Source: DAOTZS01 sp034434335
Lineage (GTDB): Bacteria > Chloroflexota > Anaerolineae > CG2-30-64-16
Direction of reading: 5' to 3'
Length of the DNA: 12,974 bases
Assembly: GCA_034434335.1 (NCBI GenBank)
Contig: DAOTZS010000111.1
Coordinates: forward strand, 1 to 12,974
Translations under genes and position numbers: made by a program
The notes under the pieces: generated by a model
Seen by the model: the letters and a program-made list of their open reading frames with translations, nothing else
What the model was told of the DNA's origin: nothing
Database searches by the model: none
Part shown: piece after piece, positions 5,549 to 12,192 of the stretch
How the letters are laid out: every line of letters starts with the position of its first letter
Numbering within the stretch: position 1 is the stretch's first letter

Positions 5549-7447
5549 TCACACGCTGCGATATTCCCCTTCGACCACATCCTCGCCCCCATCCCCTTTG
5601 GGCCCTCCCGAAGGCGGGGGTTCCCCGTAAGAGGTCCGGGCTTGCTGATACATGCGTGTGCCCACTTGCTGCCAGGCGTCGTTGAGCTCATTCGTCAACC
5701 GCTCTAGCTCGCTCATGCCTGCGTTGCGATCGAGTGCCGCCTTGAGCGCGTCCATGCGCTCCTGCAACAACTTCTTGTCGCTGTCGGAGATCTTATCGCG
5801 GTTGTCCTGGAGGAACTTCTGCACCTGATAGTGGGCATTGTCGGCCCGGTTGCGTGCCTCGATCTCGGCCTTGCGCCGGCGGTCCTCCTCGGCATGCCGC
5901 TCGGCCTCTTTGATCATCTTGTCAATCTCTTCTTTGGAGAGGCCGCTGGAGGCCGTGATCTTGATGCTTTGCTCGCGGCCGGTGGCCTTGTCCTTGGCAC
6001 TGACATGCAGGATGCCGTCGGCGTCAATGTCAAAGGTGACCTCGATTTGCGGGATGCCGCGCGGGGCGGGCGGGATGCCGGTCAGGCGGAAGTTGCCCAG
6101 CAGCTTGTTGTCGCGCGCCATGGGGCGTTCGCCCTGCACAACCACGATCTCGACCTCGGTCTGCATATCAGACGCGGTAGAGAAGATCTGCGTCTTCTTG
6201 GTGGGAATGGTGGTATTGCGCTCGATCATCGGCGTGGCGATGCCACCCAGGGTCTCGATCGAGAGGGTCAGTGGCGTGACATCCAGCAGCAGGATGTCTT
6301 TGACCTGCCCACCCAACACGCCGGCCTGGATGGCGGCGCCAATGGCCACCACCTCATCGGGGTTCACACCCTTATGCGGCTCGCGGCCGAAGAAGCGACG
6401 CACGGCCTCCTGCACCGCTGGCATGCGGGTCATGCCGCCCACCAACACCACCTCGGCGATATCGCTGGTCCTGAGCTTGGCGTCGGCCAGCGCCTGCTTG
6501 CACGGCTCGATGGTGCGCTCGATCAGGTCGGCGGTGAGCTGTTCCAGCTTGGCCCGGGTCAGGGTCATCTGCAGGTGCTTGGGCCCGCTGGCGTCAGCGG
6601 TGATGAACGGCAGGTTGATCTCCGTCTGCAGCACCGTGGACAGTTCGATCTTGGCCTTTTCGGCGGCTTCCTTCAGGCGCTGCAGAGCCATGCGATCGCT
6701 GCGCAGGTCGATCCCGTGCTCCTTCTTAAACTCGTCGGCGACCCAGTTAATGATGCGTTGGTCGAAGTCGTCACCGCCCAGGAAGGTATCGCCATTGGTG
6801 CTGAGCACCTGGAAGACCCCTTCGCCCACGTCCAGGATGGAGATATCAAAGGTGCCACCGCCCAGGTCGTAGACTGCGATCTTCTGGTCCACCTTCTTGT
6901 CCAGGCCGTAGGCCAGGGCGCTGGCAGTGGGCTCGTTGATAATACGCAACACTTCCAGGCCGGCGATCCTGCCTGCATCCTTGGTCGCCTGGCGCTGGCT
7001 GTCATTGAAGTAGGCCGGGACGGTAATAACTGCCTGAGTCACCGGCTCGCCGAGATATGCTTCTGCATCGGCCTTGATCTTCTGCAAAATCATGGCCGAG
7101 ATCTCGGGTGGTGAATACTCCCTGCCGCCAAGCACGACCCAGGCGTCGCCATTGGAATGTTCGATGATCTTGTAGGGCAGCACTTTGCGCGCCTTGACCA
7201 CTTCCGGATCGTTGAAGCGACGCCCCATCAGGCGTTTGACCGAAAAGATGGTGTTGTCGGGGTTGGTGATCGCCTGGCGTCGGGCCACCTGACCGATCAT
7301 CCGCTCGCCGGTCTTGGGGTTGACGGCCACCACCGAAGGGAAAAGGCGCGAACCTTCAGCGCTGGGGATGACTACCGGTTCGCCGCCCTCCATAACGGCC
7401 ACCACCGAGTTGGTGGTGCCCAGGTCAATACCGACGATTCTACCCAT
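5549..7447 (-). CDS. dnaK: Chaperone protein DnaK (Hsp70)
   Basis: ATP-dependent cytoplasmic chaperone that binds exposed hydrophobic segments of unfolded proteins; GrpE is its nucleotide-exchange factor and DnaJ its co-chaperone. The product is 632 residues, close to E. coli DnaK (638). It starts GRIVGIDLGTTNSVVAV (phosphate-1 loop), has the phosphate-2 loop DLGGGTFDISI, the adenosine motif VLVGGMTRMP, the interdomain linker DILLLDVTPL, a substrate-binding beta domain, a charged helical lid and the C-terminal GEDVVEGEY. It keeps the segment near residues 75-100 (FSVKRLMGRRFNDPEV) found in Gram-negative-type DnaK and missing from Firmicutes DnaK. AAAAGGAG (plus coordinates 7457-7464) lies 9 nt before the ATG. 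It is the last gene of the hrcA-grpE-dnaK operon, 51 bp after grpE; dnaJ does not follow. Confidence 0.98.
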   Translation of the reverse strand: MGRIVGIDLGTTNSVVAVMEGGEPVVIPSAEGSRLFPSVVAVNPKTGERMIGQVARRQAITNPDNTIFSVKRLMGRRFNDPEVVKARKVLPYKIIEHSNGDAWVVLGGREYSPPEISAMILQKIKADAEAYLGEPVTQAVITVPAYFNDSQRQATKDAGRIAGLEVLRIINEPTASALAYGLDKKVDQKIAVYDLGGGTFDISILDVGEGVFQVLSTNGDTFLGGDDFDQRIINWVADEFKKEHGIDLRSDRMALQRLKEAAEKAKIELSTVLQTEINLPFITADASGPKHLQMTLTRAKLEQLTADLIERTIEPCKQALADAKLRTSDIAEVVLVGGMTRMPAVQEAVRRFFGREPHKGVNPDEVVAIGAAIQAGVLGGQVKDILLLDVTPLTLSIETLGGIATPMIERNTTIPTKKTQIFSTASDMQTEVEIVVVQGERPMARDNKLLGNFRLTGIPPAPRGIPQIEVTFDIDADGILHVSAKDKATGREQSIKITASSGLSKEEIDKMIKEAERHAEEDRRRKAEIEARNRADNAHYQVQKFLQDNRDKISDSDKKLLQERMDALKAALDRNAGMSELERLTNELNDAWQQVGTRMYQQARTSYGEPPPSGGPKGDGGEDVVEGEYRSV

Positions 7448-7498
7448 AGGAAGATACTCCTTTTGATACGAGAATAGCCTATCTGTGCCGTTGCCAGG

Positions 7499-8077
7499 TC
7501 ACGACTCCCTGTCCTGGTCTTTGGCGACGCGTACCATGCTGGGGCGCAAGACCCTGTCACCCAGCCTGTAGCCACGCGCGGCCTCCGCAATGATCTGCCC
7601 CTCTCGAAAGCCTTCGCACACCTCATGGCTGATGGCGTGGTGCAGCAGGGGGTCGAACATCTGGCCCTCAGCCGGGATAGGGGTAACCCCTTCGCTTTCG
7701 AGGAGGGCTTGCAGCTTGTGCTGGATCAGCCGAAAGCCATTCACCCACTCGCTGTTAGCGTGTTCTGGGGGCAGGGCCTGGAAAGCCCTTTCCACATCGT
7801 CTATAATCGGTAGCAGCTTCTCCATCACCCGGGCGGTGGCGGCCAGGTTCATCTCGGCCTGCTCGCGCAGCATCCGTTTGCGGGCGTTGCTCAGTTCGGC
7901 TGCTGTGCGGCGCCAGTTGTCCAGGTATTCGGATGCCTGGGCTTGAGCCCGGGCCAGTTCTTCGGCCAACTGCTCGACCGTAAGCTGAGGAGCCGCGCTT
8001 TCGGCCTCCTGTCCCTCTGCGCCTGGAGCTTCAGAGGTCGCCACTTCTTCAGTGATTTCTTGCTCGTTGCCGCCCAT
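7499..8077 (-). CDS. grpE: Nucleotide exchange factor GrpE
   Basis: GrpE dimerises and releases ADP from DnaK in the cytoplasm. The product (192 residues from ATG 8077) has an acidic, Glu/Ala-rich N-terminus, a long coiled coil (about residues 32-85, QLAEELARAQAQASEYLDNWRRT), and the C-terminal beta domain with the family motifs FDPLLHHAISHE, GYRLGDRVLRPSMVRV. Two starts are possible. ATG 8116 lies 2 bp after the hrcA stop, which suggests translational coupling, but has no good ribosome-binding site. ATG 8077 has AGGAGG (8091-8096) 13 nt upstream and yields a more GrpE-like acidic N-terminus. The choice is uncertain; everything after 8077 is secure. It lies between hrcA and dnaK in the CIRCE-controlled operon. 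Confidence 0.93.
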   Translation of the reverse strand: MGGNEQEITEEVATSEAPGAEGQEAESAAPQLTVEQLAEELARAQAQASEYLDNWRRTAAELSNARKRMLREQAEMNLAATARVMEKLLPIIDDVERAFQALPPEHANSEWVNGFRLIQHKLQALLESEGVTPIPAEGQMFDPLLHHAISHEVCEGFREGQIIAEAARGYRLGDRVLRPSMVRVAKDQDRES

Positions 8078-8118
8078 GATGCCCTTGATCCCTCCTGAAG
8101 CTATGATCTCATCCATAC

Positions 8119-9189
8119 TCAGTCATTGGGGAGATCTCTCCCCTGGCCAATGCCTTCGCCAACATCATACCAGTCGCTCACCAGGTCACTCATCAGGCGC
8201 GAAACATAGCGCACCGCGCCTATAGTCCGGTCGTACATCATGCGGATAGGCCCGATCACCCCTAACAGGCCGCTGGCACCACCTTCTACCCCATAGCGGG
8301 AGAGCACCAGGCTGAGGTCGGTGAACTCATGCCAGCGCCCCTCGCTGCCGATGAGGACCTGCACCCCGCCGATCTCCAGTGGCTGCGCGGCTGTAGTAAC
8401 CACGTCCACCAGCACCGGCCCTTCCAGCGCCAGCACCATCTGCCGCACCTGTTCCCCTTCGGCGAACTCCGGCTCCGAGAGGATATGCAACAACCCTTCG
8501 CGGTAGACCGTGCCGTTGGCGTAGTTGTCCACTGCCCGCAGCACCTGGCAGACGATCTGGCCCACCTGCTGTCCCAGGGGCGAGAGGGACGCCAGCCGCG
8601 CCTCGATCTGGTTGCTGGTCAAGCCGCTAAAGAGATCGTTGAGCTGATTGGACAGGCGGCTCAGTGCTCCCTGGTCCATGGGATGGTCCAGGGTGAGCAT
8701 CTGTTGCTTAACCGTGCCCCCCTGCAGGACCAGCACCAACAGCACCAGGGTTTCGCGCAGGCTGATCAGCTCCAGGTGTTTGAACCGGCTTTCAGGGGCG
8801 CGGGGTGGGGTGGCCACGGCGGCCTTGCGCGTGGTATGGGCCAGCACTGCCACCGCCAGGCGCACCCACTGATCGAGCTCCTGCCGCACTTGATGGAACT
8901 GATGGCGGATCATCAACTGCTCGGCTGGTGGCAGTTCGGTCTCGCCCAGCAGGTGCTGCACGAAATAGCGGTAGCCCTGCTCGGTAGGCACCCGGCCGGC
9001 CGAGGTGTGAGGGTGGGTGAGATAACCCATCTCCTCCAGGGCGGCCATTTCATTGCGGATGGTCGCCGGGCTGATGTCGAGCCCGTAGGTCTCCACAAAG
9101 GCCTTGGAGCCGACAGGAACCCCTTTTTCGATATAGGAACGGATCACCAGGCCCAGGATCGCCTGGCGACGCGGCGTCATCTCCGTCAT
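8119..9189 (-). CDS. hrcA: Heat-inducible transcription repressor HrcA
   Basis: HrcA binds the CIRCE operator and represses class I heat-shock genes; GroEL typically keeps it active. The 356-residue product begins with a winged helix (residues 1-75: TPRRQAILGLVIRSYIEKG, ISPATIRNEMAALEEMGYL, HTSAGRVPTEQGYRYFV), the strongest family hallmark, followed by the GAF-like and dimerisation regions, and ends with GVIGPIRMMYDRTI, typical of the HrcA C-terminus. Length is normal (about 340-360). ATG 9189 has GAGGAT just upstream; an internal ATG at 9180 is an alternative. A perfect CIRCE and a sigma70 promoter lie directly upstream, so it should repress its own operon with grpE and dnaK. Confidence 0.97.
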   Translation of the reverse strand: MTEMTPRRQAILGLVIRSYIEKGVPVGSKAFVETYGLDISPATIRNEMAALEEMGYLTHPHTSAGRVPTEQGYRYFVQHLLGETELPPAEQLMIRHQFHQVRQELDQWVRLAVAVLAHTTRKAAVATPPRAPESRFKHLELISLRETLVLLVLVLQGGTVKQQMLTLDHPMDQGALSRLSNQLNDLFSGLTSNQIEARLASLSPLGQQVGQIVCQVLRAVDNYANGTVYREGLLHILSEPEFAEGEQVRQMVLALEGPVLVDVVTTAAQPLEIGGVQVLIGSEGRWHEFTDLSLVLSRYGVEGGASGLLGVIGPIRMMYDRTIGAVRYVSRLMSDLVSDWYDVGEGIGQGRDLPND

Positions 9190-9201
9190 ACCATCCTCGT
9201 T

Positions 9202-9228
9202 TTAGCACTCTCGCTCAGAGAGTGCTAA
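9202..9228 (-). promoter_or_regulatory. CIRCE operator (HrcA binding site)
   Basis: TTAGCACTC (9202-9210), a 9-bp spacer and GAGTGCTAA (9220-9228) match the CIRCE consensus exactly on both arms. It sits between the promoter and the hrcA start codon, 12 bp upstream of the ATG, where bound HrcA would block transcription and the hairpin would form in the mRNA leader. Confidence 0.98.
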
Positions 9229-9241
9229 TCATGCGGGGCCA

Positions 9242-9270
9242 ATGATACCACGAAGGGGCATGGGTGTCAA
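9242..9270 (-). promoter_or_regulatory. Sigma70/sigmaA-type promoter of hrcA-grpE-dnaK
   Basis: On the minus strand TTGACA (plus 9265-9270, a full consensus match) and TATCAT (plus 9242-9247) are separated by 17 bp. Transcription should begin near 9235, just upstream of CIRCE. Confidence 0.85.
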
Positions 9271-9327
9271 AATGGCAGGGGGTCAGTCTAGAATACGGTA
9301 GACACGGATGATGAGACCCGGTATGGG

Positions 9328-9508
9328 GGATGGTTCAGTTTGCCAGGAAAATTGGTTTACACTTTTTGCGGTCATTAGAATTGCCTCCCAGGGCCCTCCC
9401 CTCTCCCGTTCGCCTTCGGCGGCGGGAGAGGGGAGGGAGTGGCAAAGGGGGGTGAGGGGCTGTGAAGGCCCGAGGGGGCAGAAAGTGTTAACCAATTTTG
9501 AACCATCC
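9328..9508. repeat. 181-bp nested palindromic element (possible MITE-like repeat)
   Basis: In the gap 9190-9532 beyond the hrcA promoter. Outer arms GGATGGTTCA (9328-9337) and its complement (9499-9508) are exact. Further in, 9348-9368 pairs with 9479-9499 at 19 of 21 positions. A 10-nt stretch (9338-9347) is extra in the left arm. At the centre is a perfect 15-bp hairpin 9394-9408/9423-9437, continued by CGCC-TTC-GGCG at 9411-9421. The layered symmetry suits a non-autonomous mobile repeat better than a simple terminator, though it could also terminate the glycan genes that end at 9533. No transposase is in the window and flanking target duplications are not obvious. Confidence 0.75.
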
Positions 9509-9532
9509 CTGCCTGACCCATGCTAAAGGCAG

Positions 9533-10918
9533 CTAATATGCCGAACGATCGCTGAAGATCTTGAATATGGTGCGCAGCATGATCTTGAAGTCCAGCCACA
9601 ACGACCAGTTCTCAATATACCAGAGATCGTACTTGGTGCGCTCGGCGATCGAGGTGTCACCGCGCAGGCCGTTGATCTGGGCCCACCCCGTCATGCCGGC
9701 CTTCTCGCGATGGCGCTCCATGTAGCGTGGGATGCTCTGGCGAAACTGCTCCACATAAGCCGGCTGTTCGGGCCGAGGTCCCACCAGGCTCATGTCGCCC
9801 ATCAGCACATTGATGAACTGCGGCAGTTCGTCAATGGAGATGCGCCGGATGAAGGCGCCCAGGCGGGTGCGCCGGGGATCATCTCGGGTTGTCCAGCCCG
9901 GGCCATTCACCTCGGCATCCTGGCGCATGGAACGGAACTTGAGCATGGGGAAGGGGCGGGCGTCTAGCCCCATGCGCTCCTGCACGAAGAAAACCGGCCC
10001 TGGCGACTCCAGCTTGATCAGCAGCGCGGTGAGCATCATCAGGGGCGAGAGCAGGAGGAGCGCGATACTGCTGCCCACCACGTCCACCATCCGTTTGAGG
10101 GTTAACTTCCACCCTCGCAAGGCCACATCCCGAATGGTCAGCAACGGCAACCCCCCCAGATCGCTGATCGTAACCTCTGCCGCCATGATCTGAAACACAT
10201 CCGGGAAGACACGGATGCTAACCTTCTCGCGCTCACATTGGGAGATGATGTCCACCAATTCCTGATGTGTGGCCTCGGGCAGCCCAATGATCACTTCATT
10301 GACCTGGTGCGCTTCGATAATCTGCGGCAGATCATTGACGGTGCCCAGCACCGGCAGGCCCATCACCCGGGCCGGACCATGGTTGACATCGGCAAACCCC
10401 ACCACCTGGTAGCCCAGCCCAGGCGTGTGCTGGATTTTCTGCAAGATCATGCGTCCCACCTCGCCGGTGCCTACAATCAACACCCGCTCTGCACCGATGC
10501 CCAGGCGCTGCAGCCGGCGCTGAACCCGGCTGTGCACGAAGCGGCCAAATGTCACCGTCACCAGGCTGCCAGCCCATGTCAGCAGCAGTACCGAGCGCTG
10601 GTTGTCCAGCGTATCGCGCAGCACGAATCCGATGAAAGCCACCGTTAACAACGTGGCCACCGAGAGGGCACCGAAGATGCGATATAGCTCATCGAAGAGG
10701 TGGGCCGCATGCCGCCGGTGGTAGAACTTGTAAACGAAAAATACCACCAGCACGTTGACTAACTGGATGATGCCCAGGGGCAGATAGGCCTGGAGCGGCC
10801 CGCCGGCCTCGCGCTGGATCAGGCCCCGCAGGCGGTAGGCCAGATAGAAGGCCAGCAGGCTCATCGCTGCGTCCGTCAGGACCAGGGTCAGGGTGAAGAA
10901 CAGCCGCGAGCGTTTCAT
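9533..10918 (-). CDS. Polyprenyl-phosphate sugar-1-phosphate transferase (exopolysaccharide-initiating, WcaJ/WbaP-like)
   Basis: Integral membrane enzyme that moves a sugar-1-phosphate from a nucleotide sugar to undecaprenyl phosphate, starting a glycan repeat unit. The 461-residue product has about four N-terminal transmembrane helices (residues 7-30, 46-64, 84-101, 108-127), a Rossmann-like domain (RVLIVGTGEVG at about 145-155), then the bacterial sugar transferase domain from about 270: KRMVDVVGS and a hydrophobic re-entrant helix, SPGPVFFVQERMG, PMLKFRSM, catalytic Asp-Glu in RISIDELPQFINVL (about 363-364), SLVGPRPE, GMTGWAQINGLRG. Length fits the long family form. ATG 10918 is preferred to the TTG at 10921: its A is the last base of the upstream gene's TGA (TGATG), and AAGGAGG (plus 10928-10934) lies 9 nt upstream. 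It is coupled to the glycosyltransferase before it. The sugar specificity cannot be read from sequence. Confidence 0.93.
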   Translation of the reverse strand: MKRSRLFFTLTLVLTDAAMSLLAFYLAYRLRGLIQREAGGPLQAYLPLGIIQLVNVLVVFFVYKFYHRRHAAHLFDELYRIFGALSVATLLTVAFIGFVLRDTLDNQRSVLLLTWAGSLVTVTFGRFVHSRVQRRLQRLGIGAERVLIVGTGEVGRMILQKIQHTPGLGYQVVGFADVNHGPARVMGLPVLGTVNDLPQIIEAHQVNEVIIGLPEATHQELVDIISQCEREKVSIRVFPDVFQIMAAEVTISDLGGLPLLTIRDVALRGWKLTLKRMVDVVGSSIALLLLSPLMMLTALLIKLESPGPVFFVQERMGLDARPFPMLKFRSMRQDAEVNGPGWTTRDDPRRTRLGAFIRRISIDELPQFINVLMGDMSLVGPRPEQPAYVEQFRQSIPRYMERHREKAGMTGWAQINGLRGDTSIAERTKYDLWYIENWSLWLDFKIMLRTIFKIFSDRSAY

Positions 10919-11877
10919 CAAGACCCCCCTCCTTCTCTCCCACGGGCATCCCGAAACTGGCCACGCAGCCTTCGGGCCAACAAGTCCAGGCCGCCGAAGA
11001 AGACGATGCCGCCCCGGATCAGCCAGTCCAGCCAGAAGGGAGTGGTTGCCCGATAATGCTTCTGGTAGAAGATAACGAGCGCCCGGTAGAATTCCACACG
11101 CGCCCGATAGGAATGTCGGCTGGCCGCCTCCTTGACATGGGTGACTGTCACAGCAGGATTATACCATACCTGCCATCCCGCGTCGGTGATCCGCTTTGCC
11201 CAGTCCAGGTCTTCCCCATACATGAAGAAGGTCTCATCCAGCAAGCCTACTTGCAGGATCGCCTCGCGGCGCACCAGCATGAAGGCCCCCACCACCGCGT
11301 CTACCTGGGTCACCACGTCGGGGTCCAGGTAGGAAAGGTCATAACGGGCAAAGCGGGGACTGTGGGGAAAGAGCCTGTCCAGCCTGGTGAGGTGCCATAA
11401 TGAGCTCGCGGGGGTGGGAAAAGAGCGCCGACAGGCGCGGTCCAGGGAGCCGTCCAGCCGCACCAGTTTTGGCCCCGCCACCCCTGCCCGGGGATGGGCC
11501 TCCATGAAGGCGATCATCTCGGCCAGGGCAGTAGGGGGCAGCACGGTGTCAGGGTTGAGCAACAACACAAAGCGAGGCAGGGTCTGGTCAACGCCAACAA
11601 CAGGCGTGTCGTGGAAACCGAAATAGCGCAGGCCCTGGTTATTGGCCTGAGGATAGCCAGCATTGCGGGTATTGGCGATCAGGTGGACCTGGGGGAAGAG
11701 AGTCCGCACCATCTCCACGCTATCATCCGAGGAAGCATTGTCCACCACACAGACGGCGAATTTCCCTACTCCGCGGCTGGCGTAAACTGAACGCAGGCAA
11801 TCGCGCAGCAGGGCAGAGGTGTTGTAGTTGACAATGACGATCGCAAGGTCCAGCAAGTCCGTAGCCATCCGCTCCAT
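10918..11877 (-). CDS. Glycosyltransferase family 2 (rhamnosyltransferase-like)
   Basis: A GT-A fold inverting transferase, probably adding a sugar to the lipid-linked intermediate made by the next gene. The 319-residue product shows the nucleotide-binding start LAIVIVNYNTSALLRDCL (residues 11-28), VVDNASSDDS (Asp46), NAGYPQANNQG, the metal-binding DxD-like LLLNPDTVLPP (108-110), DAVVGAFMLVRREAI and the acceptor-side FMYGEDLDWAKR, as in WbbL-type rhamnosyltransferases. A hydrophobic stretch near residues 280-297 may associate with the membrane. ATG 11877 has only a weak ribosome-binding site; ATG 11868 is an alternative. A strong promoter lies about 115 bp upstream. The stop TGA overlaps the next start codon. 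Donor and acceptor sugars are unknown. Confidence 0.92.
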   Translation of the reverse strand: MERMATDLLDLAIVIVNYNTSALLRDCLRSVYASRGVGKFAVCVVDNASSDDSVEMVRTLFPQVHLIANTRNAGYPQANNQGLRYFGFHDTPVVGVDQTLPRFVLLLNPDTVLPPTALAEMIAFMEAHPRAGVAGPKLVRLDGSLDRACRRSFPTPASSLWHLTRLDRLFPHSPRFARYDLSYLDPDVVTQVDAVVGAFMLVRREAILQVGLLDETFFMYGEDLDWAKRITDAGWQVWYNPAVTVTHVKEAASRHSYRARVEFYRALVIFYQKHYRATTPFWLDWLIRGGIVFFGGLDLLARRLRGQFRDARGREGGGS

Positions 11878-11991
11878 AATGGTGCTGCTTTCGATCTACC
11901 CGTGCCAGCCGTAACCCACTTACGGCGCGACATCGTGGCCCGGTCAGCCCGTTTGGGGATGCACCAGTTCACTAATCCAACTGCCAGGTCT

Positions 11992-12020
11992 ATTATACAC
12001 ACGGAAATAAGCAGGGTCAA
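11992..12020 (-). promoter_or_regulatory. Sigma70/sigmaA-type promoter of the glycosyltransferase genes
   Basis: On the minus strand TTGACC (plus 12015-12020) and a consensus TATAAT (plus 11992-11997) are separated by 17 bp. Transcription would begin near 11985 and run leftward through both glycan genes, with a leader of about 110 nt. Confidence 0.82.
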
Positions 12021-12050
12021 TTGCCCTCGCGGAAGGTTTCATGATAGAAT
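12021..12050 (+). promoter_or_regulatory. Probable promoter of the secreted TP-linker protein
   Basis: TTGCCC (12021-12026) and TAGAAT (12045-12050) are separated by 18 bp. The -35 box directly abuts that of the divergent glycan promoter. It is weaker than its partner but is the only good pair upstream of the gene at 12193. Confidence 0.55.
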
Positions 12051-12056
12051 ACTTCT

Positions 12057-12192
12057 CAGGGTGGGCCGGCAGTTGCAAGACCCAACCTGCCGCGGTTGGG
12101 CACTACCCTGCAGAGCTCAGACTCGCGATGGCGTCCGCGACTTCAGTCGTCCAGTGTGGCCTGGCAACTGCCACAGGGAGGAAAGGGCAACT
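12057..12192 (+). other. Possibly structured 5' leader of the secreted protein gene
   Basis: About 136 nt lie between the presumed promoter and the start codon. A closing 9-bp pairing GGCAGTTGC (12068-12076) with GCAACTGCC (12164-12172) would enclose a 7-bp hairpin 12081-12087/12094-12100 and a 5-bp hairpin 12123-12127/12136-12140. An alternative 6-bp pairing, 12057-12062 with 12105-12110, would conflict with the first. The layout is riboswitch-like, but it matches no class I can identify. The ribosome-binding site AGGGAGG (12175-12181) follows the closing stem. Confidence 0.35.

Noticed and set aside
5831..7114. Long open frames antisense to dnaK (427 and 344 codons)
   Set aside because: They mirror a highly conserved GC-rich dnaK and have no family-like sequence or translation signals; this is a common artefact opposite dnaK.
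8329..9228. 299-codon open frame antisense to hrcA and across CIRCE
   Set aside because: It runs through the operator and most of the promoter-proximal region of a clear hrcA gene, and its His/Gln-rich product resembles no protein family.
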